Source of the DNA: Capra hircus | Taxonomy: Eukaryota > Chordata > Mammalia > Artiodactyla > Bovidae | Direction: 5' to 3' | DNA: 64,000 bases | Assembly: GCF_001704415.2 (NCBI RefSeq) | Contig: NC_030819.1 | Location: 86,215,272-86,279,271 of the forward strand | In this document: positions 1-12,078 of the stretch, one piece after another | Numbering within the stretch: the first letter of the stretch is position 1 | How the letters are laid out: each line of letters opens with the position of its first letter | Notes under the pieces: model-generated | Databases searched by the model: none | Told to the model about the DNA's origin: nothing | What the model saw: only the letters and a program-made list of their open reading frames with translations | Program-made: the position numbers and the translations under genes

Positions 1-1214
1 AGGCTTCAGCAATACGTGAACAGTGAACTTCCTGATGTTCAAGCTGGTTTCAGGAAAGGCAGAGGAACTAGACATCAAATTGCCAACATCCACTGGATCA
101 TGGAAAAAGGAAGAGAGTTCCAGAAAAGCATCTATTTCTGCTTTATTGACTATGCCAAAGCCTTTGACTGTGTGGATCACAATCAACTGTGGAAAATTCT
201 GAGAGAGATGGGAATTCCAGAACACCTGAGCTGCCTCTTGAGAAATCTGTATGTAGGTCAGGAAGCAACAGTTCGAACTGGACATGGAACAACAGACTGG
301 TTCCAAATAGGAAAAGGAGTTCGTCAAGGCTGTATATTGTCACCCTGCTTATTTAACATATATACAGAGTACATCATGAGAAACGCTGGGCTGGAAAAAA
401 ACACAAACTGGAATCAAGATTCCCGGGAGAAATATCAATAACCTCAGATATGCAGATGACACCACCCTTATGGCAGAAATTGAAGAGGAACTAAAAAGAC
501 TCTTCATGAAAGTGAAAGAGGAGAGTGAAAAAGTTGGCTTAAATCTCAACATTCAGAAAATGAAGATCATGGCATCCGGTTCCATCATTTCATTGGAAAT
601 AGTTGGGGAAACAGTGGAAACAGTGTCAGACTTTATTTTGGGGGGCTCCAAAATCACTGCAACCATAAAATTAAAAGACGCTGACTCCTTGGAAGAAAAG
701 TTATAACCAACCTAGATAGCATATTAAAAAGCAGAGACATTACTTTGCCAACTAAGGTCCGTCTAGTCAAGGCTATGGTTTTTCCTGTGGTCATGTATGG
801 ATGTGAGAGTTGGACTGTGAAGAAGGCTGAACACTGAAGAATTGATGCTTTTGAACTGTGGTGTTGGAAAAGAGTCTTGAGAGTCCCTTGGACTGCAGGT
901 ATATCCAACCAGTCCATTCTGAAGGAGATCAGCCCTGGGATTTCTTTGGAAGGAATGATGCTAGTGCTGAAACTTCAGTACTTTGGCCACCTCATGCAAA
1001 GGGTTGACTCATCGGAAAAGACTTTGATGTTGGGAGGGATTGAGGGCAGGATGAGTAGGGGACGACAGAGGATGAGATGGCTGGATGGCATCATTGACTC
1101 GATGGACATGAATCTGAGTGGACTCTGGGAGTTGGTGATGGACAGGGAGGCCTGGAGTGCTGCGATTCATGGCATCACAAAGAGTCGGACATGACTGAGC
1201 GACTGAACTGAACT
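1..1214 (+). pseudogene. BovB (RTE LINE) reverse transcriptase region to 3' end, 5' part outside window
   Basis: This is the C-terminal half of the BovB ORF and its 3' end. The first frame (16-441) encodes the RT palm region, including FIDYAKAFDCVDH and GVRQGCILSPCLF. The catalytic YADD is at 449-460 but in a different frame from the motifs upstream, so there is a frameshift near 390-420. Later frames at 470-706 and 877-1194 carry the BovB C-terminal region, with the basic GGIEGR stretch and RMRWLDGI. The element ends with the BovB terminus GACTGAGCGACTGAACTGAAC at about 1192-1212. RTE elements encode an endonuclease-RT polyprotein for target-primed reverse transcription. This copy is broken by frameshifts and stops. 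Its start lies left of the window. Confidence 0.93.
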
Positions 1215-1261
1215 ATGGGGTCAAGCAGAATGATGTAGTAAGTAGAAATGCATACATGTGC

Positions 1262-3116
1262 AAGTTTTCATCCACATATTTCGTTTGGTTGGTACATTTA
1301 ATCTGTTTACATTTAAGGTAGTTATCAATATATATGATCCTATTACTGTTTTCTTTAGTTGGAGGATTTATTTTCTGTAGGTCTTTTCCTTCTCTTGTGT
1401 TCCCTGCTTAGAGAAGTTGCTTTGACATTTGTTGTAAAGCTGGTTGGCTGGTCCTCTTAACTTTTGCTTGTCTGGAAAAGTTTATTTCTCCATCAAATCT
1501 GAATGAGAGCCTTTTTGGGGAGAGTATTGGTTATACAATTCCTTTCATCACTTTGTATGTATCATGCCATTCTCTTCTGGCTTGTAAATTTTCAGTTGCA
1601 AATTAGCTGCAACCTGATTGGAGTTCCCTGTATGTTATTTGTCATTTTTCTCTTGTTGCTTTTAATGTTTTAGCATTGTCTTTAATTTTGTCAGTTTGAA
1701 TACTATGCAGTGTTTTCCTCCTTGGGTTTATCCTGCCTAGGACTTTCTGTCCTTCCTGGACTTGATTGACTATCCTTTTCCTACGTTAAGGGATTTTTCA
1801 GCTATTATCTCTTCAAATATTTTTTCAGGTCCCCCTCTCTCTCTTCTTCTAGGGCCACTATCATGAAAATGTAGATGCTTTTAATGTTGTCCTAGAGGTT
1901 CTCTTAGGCTGTCTTCATTTCTTTTCATTCTTCTTTTTATATGCTGTTCTGTGGCAGTGATTTCCACCATTCTATCCTCCAGGTTATTTGTCCATTCTTC
2001 TGCCTCAGTTATTGATTCCTTCTAGTATATTGTTCATCTCTGTTTGTTTTTTAGTGCTTCTAGGTCTTTGATAAACATTTCTTGCATCCTTTCCATTGTT
2101 TTCTTGAAATCCTGTATCATCTTCACTATCATTATTCTGAATTCTTTTCTGGAAGGTTGCTTATTTTCACTTCATTTAGTTGCTTTATTCTGGGGTTTTA
2201 CCTTGTCCTTTCATCTGGAATATAACTTTCTGCTTTTTCATTTTAGCTGCTGTGGAACTGTGCTTTTCTTTCTCTTTCTGTCTGCCTTCTGATTGATGAG
2301 GCTAAGAGGCTTGTGTAAGCTTCCTGGTGGGAGGGACTGATGATGGAAAATCTGGGTCTTACTCTGGTGGACAGGGCCTTTCTCAGTAAAGCCTTAATCC
2401 AGTTACCTGCTGATGGGTGGGATTGTGCTCCCTCCCTACTAGTTGTTTGGCCTGTGGTTACAAAGCCCTTGAGTCTAAGAGCCCTTTAGTAGAATTGATG
2501 AAGAACTTCAAGAGGGTTTATGCTAAGGGGGATCTTCCTGGCCTGCTGCTAACAGTGCCCCTGGTCCTATGCTGATCCCCTGGCAAACTACACCTCCATA
2601 GGAGGCCCTCCAACACTTGCAGGTAGTTTAGTTCAGTCACCTGTGGGGTCCCTGCTCCTTTCCTCTGGGTCTTGGTGCATGTAAGATTTTGTCTGTGCCC
2701 TGCAAAACTGAAGTCTCTTTTTCCCTAGTCCTGTGGAATTCTTATAATCCAATCATGCCCATCTTCAAGGCTAGATCCCTGGAGATTCCCAGTCACTTTG
2801 CCTCATCCTCAGGCTGGGGAACCTGATGTGATGTTCAAGACCTCACAACAGTGGGGAAACTTCATTGATATTATTGTTCTCCAGTTTGTGAGTCACTCAC
2901 CCAGTAGGTATGGGATTTGATTTTATTGTGATTGCACACCTCCTACCATCTTGCTGTGGCTTATTCTTTGTCTTTGCACATGGGATATCTTTTCTTGGTG
3001 GGTTCCAGTGTCCCCCTCTTGATAGTTGTTCAAAAGCCAGTTTCAATTTTGGTGCTTTTACAGGAGGAAATGAGTACACATCCTTCTACTCCACCATCTT
3101 GAACCAGAAGTTAAGA
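1262..3116 (-). mobile_element. Old L1, 5' UTR plus ORF1 plus start of ORF2
   Basis: Read on the minus strand this is the 5' end of an L1: 5' UTR from about 3116 to 2200, ORF1 remnant from about 2200 to 1400, and the ORF2 amino terminus near 1330-1262. It aligns by eye, in the same order, with 20150-21100 of the well-preserved L1 in this window, but is far more diverged and has no long ORF1 frame. The 5' boundary is set by the L1-type start with AAGATGG (CCATCTT at 3094-3100 on plus). The rest of ORF2 and the 3' end are missing at the BovB junction. Subfamily not determined. Confidence 0.75.
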
Positions 3117-4229
3117 CATTGAACATTAAATGCAATTATGGGTTGATTTTTATGGCATAATGAGATTTGAGTAAAAATTCATTTTGATAGAGTACTACAT
3201 TAAATAAAATTTCCTTTTCTTTTATGTACGTATACTTTCAGTCTTTCTAAGTGAGCATCTTTATTATCTCACTGCTGCTGCTGCTGCTAAGACTAGTATT
3301 CAATATTTCAGTATTATTTTAGTATTGGAACATACATTTTTACTTTATTAAATTACAATATATATTATAATTTTTACCAAAATATTTTGACAATATTAAC
3401 TCCATTCGCTTCCTCCTTTTCTTTGATTTAATTTTGTACAATATTTTATTATGATTAATAAATATGCAAAACATAGCTTCTGCTTAATATAATCAATATG
3501 CAGATTGAGTAACATAGTTCACTATTATCTATTTTTATTTCCCCACTTTTATCTTGTTCTAGCACACAGTTTTTTGTTCTCATACATTTGAGACTTTAAA
3601 TACTTAGTATTTTTCTTGAATTTTATCCTTGGGAAATTTATTTAATTTTTCAGATGCTATTTCTTGAGTTTTCTCTCAGATATGCTTACCATACTCTGAT
3701 AAAGTTTGATTATAGTAATAATTATGTTGTTCTTAATTATGTATCATAATTGTTTTCTCCCTAAATATTTAAAGGCAAATAATTCATGTTTCATGCTTGC
3801 AACACTACTGGCTTGCACATAATTTGTGGCTAGATCCACAAGTAAACTAACATTCAGTCAGAGAAAATGCCCACCCCTTTACAAAGAATATATTTAAAAA
3901 ATCCAACTAACAGTAATATAAAATTCACATTTTAACATTTCATTTCATCTAAAATTCTAAACTTGCAAATAAGTAGTAAAATGTGCCTTGTAGATAGAAG
4001 AAAGAAGTGTCCATACGAATAGATTTAAAAAAAAAATGAAATTAGCAGACAAGGAGTTAAACCAGCTACTCTCAATAATATAGACAATTATTTGAAACCA
4101 AACATGAATATATTCAGTTCTTGGAAATTCAAAGTTTTCAGTTGTGACTTTTCACTCTAAATAAAATTTTCACTGCAAATCAATCCATTATTAAAACCAA
4201 AATATTACTATTTTCTTATAAATCAATCA
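3117..4229. other. AT-rich unassigned DNA with a small CTG run
   Basis: About 1.1 kb with no recognisable gene or intact repeat. The only structured part is a (CTG)n run followed by CTAAG at 3271-3291. That sequence resembles the tail end of a Bov-tA SINE read in reverse, so it may be a minimal SINE remnant. Confidence 0.5.
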
Positions 4230-4694
4230 TTGGTCCATCTAGTCAAAGCTATGGTTTTTCCAGTAATCATGTATGGATGTGAGAGTTGGACTATAAAGAA
4301 AGCTGAGCACCAAAGAATTAATGCTTTTGGACTGTGGTGTTGGAGAAGACTCTTGAGAGTCCCATGGACTGCAAGGAGATCCAACCAGTCCATTCTAAAG
4401 GAGATTAGTCCTGGGTGTTCATTGGAAGGACTGATGTTGAAGCTGAAACTCCAACAATTTGGCCACCTCATGCGAAGAGTTGACTCATTGGAAAAGACCC
4501 TGATGCTGGGAAAGATTGGGGGTAGGAGGAGAAGGAGACGACAGAGGATGAGATGGCTGGATGGCATCACTGACTTGATGGACATGGGTTTGAGAAAATT
4601 TCGAGAGTGAGTGATGGACAGGGAGGCCTGGCATGCTACAGTCCGTGGGGTCACAAACAGTCAGGCAAGACTGAGCGACTGAACTGAACTGAAT
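4230..4694 (+). mobile_element. BovB 3' end, 5'-truncated
   Basis: BovB sequence from the coding region for VMYGCESW through the basic C-terminal region to the CTGAACTGAACTGAA terminus. A frame of 126 codons (4230-4610) encodes the BovB C-terminal part. There is no RT domain. It is directly followed by a Bov-tA. Confidence 0.92.
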
Positions 4695-4703
4695 ACTAGT
4701 AGA

Positions 4704-5142
4704 TGACTTCCCTGGTGTCTCAGTGTTAAAGACTCTACCTACCAATGCAGGAAATGCAGAAGACTTGGGTTGGATACTCGAGTTGGGAAGATCCCCTGGA
4801 GGAGGAAATAGCAACCCACTCCAGTATTCTTGCCTGGAAAATTTCATGGACAGAGGAGCCTGATGGGCTACAGTTTTCTGGTGGTGGTGGTGGCTTTGTT
4901 GTTAAGTCCTGTTTGACTCTTGCAGTTCCATGGACTGTAGCCAGGCTCCTCTGCTCAAAGTATTTACCAGACAAGAATAGTGGAGTGGTTTGCCCTTTCC
5001 TTCTCCAAGGGATCTTCCTGCCCTAGGGATTAAGCATCGGTCCCCTGCATTGCAGGTGAATTCTTTACTGACTGAGCCACCAGGAAAACTGGGCTACAGA
5101 CTATGAGGCTGGAAAGAGTAGGATCCCAATGAGTATTCATGC
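4704..5142 (+). mobile_element. Bov-tA SINE, interrupted by a second Bov-tA
   Basis: The tRNA-derived head (CTTCCCTGGTG.CTCAG) begins near 4709. The body runs to GGGCTACAG at 4873, is interrupted, and resumes at 5100 with the BovB-like tail. Flanks ATACTAGTAG (4694-4703) and ATACTAATAAG (from 5143) look like a decayed TSD for the outer SINE. Bov-tA is a non-autonomous retroposon known to depend on BovB. Confidence 0.85.
4874..5089 (-). mobile_element. Bov-tA SINE inserted into another Bov-tA
   Basis: Antisense Bov-tA: tail side at 4878, the diagnostic CAAGAATAGTGGAGTGG near 4970, and the reversed tRNA-like head ACTGAGCCACCAGG near 5070. It is flanked by a perfect 10-bp TSD, TGGGCTACAG, at 4864-4873 and 5090-5099. 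It therefore landed inside the older plus-strand Bov-tA, giving two SINEs in inverted orientation. Confidence 0.9.
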
Positions 5143-6664
5143 ATACTAATAAGTATCATGCTTTAGCTTGTTTGTCCTATCTTAAATCTTCTAAGATGCA
5201 TTTAAGAAAAATAACATTTCCCCTTTAGTGTTATTGCCAAACTAAGTTATGATATCTTTAATTATAATATCTATATTGTTTTACAATATTAAAAAAAATC
5301 CATGGCAAAAAACAGTTACTCATCTTTTGTTGATCAACCACTCTTTAATGTAAATTAAATAAGTATCCAATTTTAACACATATCAATTTATAAATAGTAA
5401 GAGGCTATATCATATGGTTCTCCTCAATGTTTGATTTATCTACTAAGATATATTATCTTTATATCAAAATATGAATTATGATATATTGATATATGAATGA
5501 TAATATTCTGCTTTTCCTGTCTGACTTTGAGAAAATTTATTATAATGTCTTAACATATATGACAAAATTAAACATAAATTAAGTGAGATGTTATTCTGAG
5601 TTTTAGAGCTATATATTTATCATGAAATCCTAGTAATATCATAAAAGTTAAAAGGAGGCTTTATTTTTATAAACTCACTATGACAAGAGATTAAATTGCC
5701 CAATAACTTATGTTTCCTGGCTTTTATATGATTTATGCAACATGAAAGTATCAAATGTATAGTCAATGTACTTTTGGTTCCTTTCTAATTTTATGAATGC
5801 TATAAAACAATTTTTGAATATGGAGGTCATCTACCTGTATACTAGAGTATAAATTTACTATTCACTTGCCAAAATTTATAATAAATGTACAATAAATATA
5901 TAGTGTAAGAAAGGATGAGTTTGATTAGTAGGCTCAAAATTATAGAAGGAGCATAGCTTGAATTCACAACCATACAAATATTTTCCATACTTTCATTTAA
6001 ATTATATTCTACTGAGACCTGTGGCAGTTTTTTAAAACTAAAAATAGTATGCACAGATTTTTCCAAAGATATGATAATGAATTACATAGATTCCATTTTA
6101 GAAATCTGATTTCTCCCAGAACTTACTATGACACACACAAAGGAAAAAAGCAATGTAATTCAACAACAGTATCTAGAAGCTGCTGGTGATATTTATTAAC
6201 CTTAATTATCCACTGATGACTACCTGTTCCCTGAGTAAAGAAACATGAAAAGTTTGTGCATAAAGCTCATTTGGAAGTCATTTGACACAAATCAAGATAT
6301 GTGTGGATTAAATGTAAATTCACCTCTCAACTGCAATCCCAGTTGTATAAGGAAAAAGAAAATAAGATAGAAATAAACTCAATTTAGAGTTTACTAAAAT
6401 TGTAAATAAGTATAATTAGAGAAAATTGACACTTTGCTCATTCACATTTTGGAAGTCTAATGTAAACAATTTACTAAATCTTCATGTAAATTGATATGCT
6501 TATCACTAAAATTACAGTTAAAAATCTCTATGTCACATAAACATTGCATTTATTGCACCAAATTCACAAACACTTCATCATTATTAGCCATGGTTAAATG
6601 TTAATATATACACTGTCTTATGAATGTGATATTTTCATTCCTTTCCCACATCAAAATTGACTAA
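5143..6664. other. AT-rich unassigned DNA
   Basis: About 1.5 kb of AT-rich sequence. I recognise no repeat family, coding pattern or RNA gene in it. Confidence 0.5.
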
Positions 6665-6674
6665 ATTAAGGTTA

Positions 6675-6878
6675 GTGAAGTCATTCAGTCATGTCTGACT
6701 CTTTGCAATCCTGTGGACTGTAGCCCACCAAGCTCCTCCATCCATGGGATTCTCCAGGCAAGAATACTGGAGTGGGTTGACATTTCCTTCTCCAGGGGAT
6801 CTTCCCAACCCAGGGATCGAAACCAGGTCTCCAGCATTGCAGGCAGACCTTTTAACCTCTGAGCCACCAGGGAAGCCC
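6675..6878 (-). mobile_element. Bov-tA SINE with 10-bp TSD
   Basis: Complete antisense Bov-tA. It has the body CAAGAATACTGGAGTGGG, the reversed B-box region GGGATCGAAACC and the reversed head GAGCCACCAGGGAAGCC. It is flanked by perfect ATTAAGGTTA repeats at 6665-6674 and 6879-6888. Confidence 0.96.
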
Positions 6879-6889
6879 ATTAAGGTTAA

Positions 6890-7850
6890 TAATGTCTATT
6901 CATCAGAAGATACCATTAATAGACTGAAGAGAAAAACTATCAAGTGGGAAAGGACATTTATAGCATGTACATCCAACAAAGCACTCAAATGAATAACAGA
7001 ACTACTACCAACCCTAAATTGAACAAAATATTGGAAAAGGAAAAAAAAAAAAAAAAACCACTTCAAAAAGGGAAGATATCCAAAGAGCAATTAAACATAT
7101 GAAAATGTTCTCAATTTCATTAGTGCCCAGAGTTTTGTCAATAAAACCACAGTAAGATATCAAATTCCTCATCCAGGCAGAAAAAACTAGTTAGCAAAGA
7201 ATAGAAGCAAATGGAAATCTCATATTCTTCTTGTGGATTTATTTATTGGTATAAGAGCATCACCTATAGTAAAAATACATACACTGTGACAATTTTATGC
7301 TTAGTCATTTATACAACAAAAATGAATATGTGTTTTACAAAAAAAAAAAAAAAAACATATGTTAAAAGAGTCAGGGTAGTAGTATAATTAATAGTCAAAA
7401 TAGAAATGACCTGAACAGACATAAGTATGAATAAGCAAATTATAATACAGTCTCATAAAGAAATATTATAAAACAATGTCAATGAAGAAAATTCAACTTA
7501 ATCTATTAAACTGGGTGAATCTCAAACAGTACTTGGAGTGGAAAAAAAAAAAGCAAAAATAGGCACAGAAGACTATATGTGACATTAGTCAAATTTCATA
7601 AAGTTCACTAACAAGAAAAATTAATCTATGACTTTAGAATCCACGTTATTGCTTACATTTGGAAATAGAGATCATGTAGTGACTGGAGAGAGATTAAAAA
7701 GATTTCTTGAATTAAGATACTTGACCTTATAGCTGGTTATGTAGATAAATTTTGTAAAACTTGTGTGCTCTATACTTATAATTTGTACACTGTTATGCTT
7801 TTATATATTATGAAAATGTATACAGAATTCCAATAAACTGAATTAAGTCT
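6890..7850 (+). mobile_element. Ancient L1 (L1M-type) ORF2 3' end and 3' UTR
   Basis: The order of weakly conserved blocks matches the end of L1 ORF2. It includes the stretch before AATGGGAGA, a block resembling ATGAAAATGTTCTCAA.TTCATTAG near 7100, and the terminal block with AAAAGCAAAAATAGGCACAGAAGACTA near 7550. No frame survives. It includes A-runs at 7039-7057 and 7340-7355. Divergence is much higher than in the other L1 copies here, so I place it in an old L1M-type family by inference. Confidence 0.6.
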
Positions 7851-7926
7851 ACTTTTAAAAAGTCAAATATGACATACTTTATATGACATATAAAAATACA
7901 GTATAATTTTTAAAATAAGATATTGG

Positions 7927-8138
7927 CAAGTGACAGTTGTTCAGTTGTGTCTGACTCTTTGTGACCCCCAAGGACTGTAGCTTTGGCCAGGCTCTTCTTT
8001 CCATACAATTCTCTAGTCAAGAATACTGGAGTGGGTAGCCATTGCTTTCTCCAGAGAATCTTCCCAACCTAGGGATCAGGCCTAGGCCTTCTGCATTGCA
8101 GGCAGATTCTTTACCATCTGAAACACAAGGAAGCCCTA
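7927..8138 (-). mobile_element. Bov-tA SINE with 7-bp TSD
   Basis: Antisense Bov-tA, somewhat diverged, from GTTGTTCAGTTGTGTCTGAC to the reversed head AACACAAGGAAGCCC. Short direct repeats ATATTGG lie at 7920-7926 and 8139-8145. It abuts a BovB tail on the right. Confidence 0.88.
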
Positions 8139-8149
8139 ATATTGGGATC

Positions 8150-8955
8150 AGTTCAGTTCAGTTCAGTCACTCAGTCGTGTCCAACTCTTTGCGACCCTAT
8201 GAATCACAGCGTATCAGGCCTCCCTGTCCATCACCAACTCCCGGAGTTCACTCAGACTCACGTTCATCGTGTAAGTGATGCCATCCAGCCATCTCATCCT
8301 CTGTCGTCCCCTTCTCCTCCTGCCCCCAATCCTTCCCAGCATCAGAATCTTTTCCAATGAGTCAACTCTTCGCATGAGGTGGTCAAAGTACTGGAGTTTC
8401 AGCTTAGCATCATTCCTTCCAAAGAACACCCAGGGCTGCCCTCCTTCAGAATGAACTGGTTGGATCTCCTTGCAGTCCAAGGGACTCTCAAGCGTCTTCT
8501 CCAACACCACAGTTCAAAAGCATCAATTCTTTGGCACTCAGCCTTCTTCACAGTCTAACTCTCACATCCATACATGACCACTGGAAAAAACATAGCCTTG
8601 ACCTGATGGAACTTAGTCGGCAAAGTAATGTCTCTGCTTTTGAAAATGCTATCTAGGTTGGTCATAACTTTTCTTCCAAGGAGTAAGCGTCTTTTAATTT
8701 CATGGCTGCAGTCACCATCTTCAGTGATTATGAAGACCAAAAAAATAAAGTCTGAGTCTGTTTCCACTGTCTCCACGTTTCCCCATCTATTTCCCATGAA
8801 GTGATGGGACCAGATGCCATGATCTTCGTTTTCTGAATGTTGATCTTTAAATAAACTTTTTAACTCTCCACTTTCACTTTCATCAAGAGACTTTTTAATT
8901 CCTCTTCACTTTCTGCCATAAGGGTGGTGTCATCTGCATATCTGAGGTTATTGAG
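8150..8955 (-). mobile_element. BovB 3' end, 5'-truncated
   Basis: Read on minus, this starts just after the RT catalytic block (CTCAGATATGCAGATGACACC near 8950) and runs through the C-terminal coding region to the TGAACTGAACTGAAC terminus at 8150. Remaining frames (8214-8510, 8555-8797) are out of phase with each other. Truncated at 8955. Confidence 0.92.
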
Positions 8956-8957
8956 CA

Positions 8958-9060
8958 GAGGACTAGACAAATAGACCAATGGAAAAGAATAGAGAACCCA
9001 GAGACTGTTTTATATAGAAAAGGAACTTGAAATATGATCAAAATTGTATGGCAAATCATA
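8958..9060 (+). mobile_element. Probable old L1 ORF2 scrap
   Basis: The block AGACAAATAGACCAATGGAA followed by AGAGAACCCAGAGA resembles the L1 ORF2 segment also seen, better preserved, at 14455-14505 and 31325-31375. It is about 100 bp; the ends are uncertain. Confidence 0.4.
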
Positions 9061-9859
9061 AATATAAATTAATGAAAAGATTTTCATTAAAAAAAATCCC
9101 CTTTTTTTAAATTTTGTCACATTTTTTGTTTTTAGAAAACATGTTACACAAATAATTTGATTCCTACCTTACTGGTCCAAATGGATAAAATAAAATAGTG
9201 GAAAGTAAAATTATAAATCTTGTGAAAGGAAATACTGGGGAATATATTTGTAGCCCATAGATGAGAACTAATTCTCAAAACAATAACTAAAAGTATAAAA
9301 AAGTTGGTGTTGACAAAGATTTTGTCCTTGAACAAACTTTGGTAAGGTTTCTTTGAGTCCTCTTCTAGATAAGGTCTGACCTTTGGGCTTCCATGCCTAT
9401 CTTTGTATCACTCAATTTTAACAAGAATCTTGCTAAATCAGTTTAGTGAGAATCCTCCTTTTGCAATATCTCATTATCCTTTATATCTGATCATTTTCCT
9501 AATCTTCCACCATCCTTCAGGGGATATCTGATCACCCTGGTCTGCTTTCAGCAATGATCCAGTGAGACTTATTTAGCTAGAATATTCTCTTCTAGCTCAT
9601 TTCCCCTCTCAGTAATTTTCCACCCCCCAACCCAGCACCATGCTCCTTGTCTATAAGTCCTCACTTTACCTTGTATTTGAAACTGAGCCAAGCCCTATTC
9701 TGAGGTTTGCTTGCTCTTATTGCAATATCTCCTAGGGAAAATCTGGTTTTTACCATTTTAACTACTATCTAGTTCTGATTCTTTATTGACAGGTGGTGTG
9801 ATTAACTTTATTATAATTTATAAGAAGGACACTTGAGGACGAATAAGAGGTAGAAATCC
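9061..9859. other. Unassigned; possible old LTR at 9330-9790
   Basis: AT-rich to 9330. A less AT-rich 460-bp block follows, with features that loosely suggest a decayed LTR: a CTTGTCTATAAGTCC TATA-like motif near 9650 followed by a CTTATTGCAAT stretch near 9718. I see no flanking duplication or internal retroviral sequence, and I do not recognise the family. Confidence 0.3.
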
Positions 9860-10560
9860 AAAATATACACTGACATCCTAAACTTGAGAAAAATATGTAA
9901 CGGATGCAACCAGGTAATCAACAGGGAAACAACACAAATGGCTATGTATACAAAAAGAAGTATTCACATTCATTAGTAACAAGAGAAATTAAAACTAAAT
10001 TAATATAGATACTAGACACTACTCAAGAGGTTTGTAAACATTTCACAATTCGGTACTGCTAATTTGGTAATTCTAACTGGAATAGAATTAGAAGCAAATG
10101 TTAGTGCTATGAAAACTACCTGGAGGTGCTTGGGCACATTGATCATTTTTATATCCTGTAATACAGAACGCCTTCTCCTGAGTGGGGGTAGGGAACAACT
10201 TAGGGATTGTTTGACAGATTCTTAATGGGGACACATTTATTTGTTCATTGGTGCACTGATTTTGTGATGGTCACATGAGGGGAACAAGGTGTCTATCACT
10301 AGCAGAGGATATAAATACAATACAATTAATACATGCCATGGAACTCTTGGCAGATGACTAAAGCAATAAACTAGATGCACACAGTAAAATGGGTAGATTA
10401 AAATCTCTTACACAGAAAAAAAAGCAAAATGTCAATTTTGTATGCTAAAAAATAACATAAATTATACACTACATAATATATAAAAATTACAGAGGAATAC
10501 GTATTAATTTAAGGCTCCACAACAATCACATTAGGGAGGTTGTTTTGAGAGATAGGAAAA
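9860..10560 (+). mobile_element. Probable ancient L1 fragment (ORF2 end)
   Basis: GTATTCACATTCATTAGTAA followed by GAGAAATTAAAACTAAA (near 9968-10003) matches the order of the late ORF2 block seen intact at 31945-31980. The block near 10310-10400 resembles the terminal ORF2 block. Very diverged, with no open frame; strand and family are inferred. Confidence 0.45.
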
Positions 10561-11040
10561 CGACTAAATATTGTTATGAAAGAATGAATGGCAAACATAA
10601 ACAGAACCCTCTACTGAACAAAGATAAAAGTTGCACAATGATGAAGTAGGAATAAACTCAAAAAAATTGAATTTACATATAGAAGAGGACATTAATTTGA
10701 TAGATTAGCTCTGAATGAGAGGAAAGCACTGAAAAAGAATGTAGGAAAGGATGAATGTACTGCTAATTAATTTTTCTTTTTGTGTTTCTTAAAGCCTGGA
10801 TTACTTCAGCAATGTAGTTTTCTTCCCCAGAGTTTTAAGAATTTCAATTATATTTGCAATTATACATACATGTATATATATATTTTTAATTAAGTCAGAA
10901 AGAGTCAGACATGACCAAACTGAACTGAACTTTAATAATGTAATACAATGTATTACACTTAATAACATGCAATACAATATATCAATAACAGCCATAGATA
11001 AGTATGCATATTTTATACAATAACTACATATGGATTTATA
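10561..11040. other. AT-rich unassigned DNA with a BovB/SINE tail scrap
   Basis: No gene seen. A 35-bp scrap, AAAGAGTCAGACATGACC followed by AAACTGAACTGAAC at about 10898-10931, is the shared 3' end of BovB and Bov-tA. It indicates a severely truncated insertion. Confidence 0.5.
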
Positions 11041-11049
11041 TATAATAAT

Positions 11050-11270
11050 GGACATCCCAGGTGGTGTAGTGATAAAGAATCCACCTGCCAGTGCAAGAGA
11101 TGCAAAAGATGCAGTTTCAATCCCTGGATTGGAAAGATCCCCTAGAGTAGGAAATGGCAACCCACTCCAGTATTCTTGCCTAGGAAATGTGGACAGAGGA
11201 GCCTGGTGGGCTGTAGTCTATGTGGTTACAAAGGGCCAGACATGACTATGCATGCATACACACACATATG
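11050..11270 (+). mobile_element. Bov-tA SINE with 9-bp TSD
   Basis: Sense Bov-tA from GGACATCCCAGGTGGTGTAG through the body (CCACTCCAGTATTCTTGCC) to AGGGCCAGACATGACTATG. TATAATAAT flanks it at 11041-11049 and 11271-11279. Confidence 0.92.
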
Positions 11271-11279
11271 TATAATAAT

Positions 11280-11564
11280 TGTGTGTTGCTATGAATGAAG
11301 AGCACAAAGTACCAAATACCAAAAATATGATATGATACAAATAAAATTACAGATCACAGGAAAAACCTTAATGAATTAAGACCTAACAGCAGAAAATTTG
11401 CTACTCAATATATTCAAATTGAAATTGTATCAATGGTAATTTATAAAACTTAATAGCATACTTACTAAAATCTTTACTCATTATACCTTTTATTTTTTCT
11501 ATTGTTAAAGAGAACTATCTTTTTTTTTATCAGTGGCAAGAATGGAATTTTATTACTTTACCTT
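11280..11564. other. AT-rich unassigned DNA
   Basis: Short AT-rich interval between a SINE and an L1 3' end. Nothing recognised. Confidence 0.4.
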
Positions 11565-12078
11565 TTCATTGGAGGATGCTCCCTTTGTAATATGTCAGTT
11601 TCTGCTTACAAAAACAAGAATAGGCCACATCATATATATATATATCCTTCCCCCCTGACAACTCATATCCTACCACTCTAGGTCATAAAAGACCACCAAG
11701 CTCGGCTTCTTGTTTTATATAGAAGTTTCCCACTAGCTGTCTGTTTCACACATGACAATGTATATGTGTCAATGCTATTTTCTCAGTTCCACTTAGCATC
11801 TCTGACTCCTGCTGTGTCCACAAGTATGTTACCTGCATTTGTATCTCCATTGTTTCCCTGAAAATAGATTCATCAGTACTATTTTTTTTTAATATTACAT
11901 ATATATGTGTTAATATACAGTGTTTGTTTTTCTCTTTTTGACTTACTTCACAATGTAAAACAGGATCTAGGTTCATCCATCTCACTACAAATGACTCAAA
12001 TCCATGTTTGTTTGTTTGTTTGTTTGTTTGTTTTTTCCTGAGAAATATTGTATATATGTACCACTATTTCTTTATCTG
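11565..12078 (-). mobile_element. L1 3' UTR and last part of ORF2
   Basis: Antisense L1 3' end. The TCATTGGAGGATGCT block near 11565 corresponds to the L1 terminus at 41973-41990. The 3' UTR follows, then the ORF2 C-terminus near 11930-12060, matching 16400-16560. It includes a (TTTG)n expansion at 12006-12032. It stops abruptly at about 12078. It may belong with the L1 piece at 14043-14345, but about 350 bp of ORF2 are missing between them. Confidence 0.75.

Noticed and set aside
449..460. YADD and FADD reverse-transcriptase motifs as possible group II intron, retron or diversity-generating element
   Set aside because: All lie in BovB or L1 ORFs with LINE flanks and tails.
3271..3291. (CTG)n run as an expandable trinucleotide repeat
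   Set aside because: Only five to six units, and the CTAAG that follows marks it as a likely SINE tail remnant.
4485..4847. Recurrent frames such as those reading SCPTLCDPMNCS..PGLPVHHQLPEFTQTHVHRVSDAIQPSHPLSSPSPPA (also 8142-8360, 45992-46240, 54434-54637)
   Set aside because: These are the antisense translation of the BovB 3' end; repetition reflects copy number of the repeat, not a gene family.
6675..6878. tRNA-like sequence in Bov-tA SINEs
   Set aside because: The heads derive from tRNA-Glu but lack a complete cloverleaf and sit in TSD-flanked SINEs; they are not functional tRNA genes.
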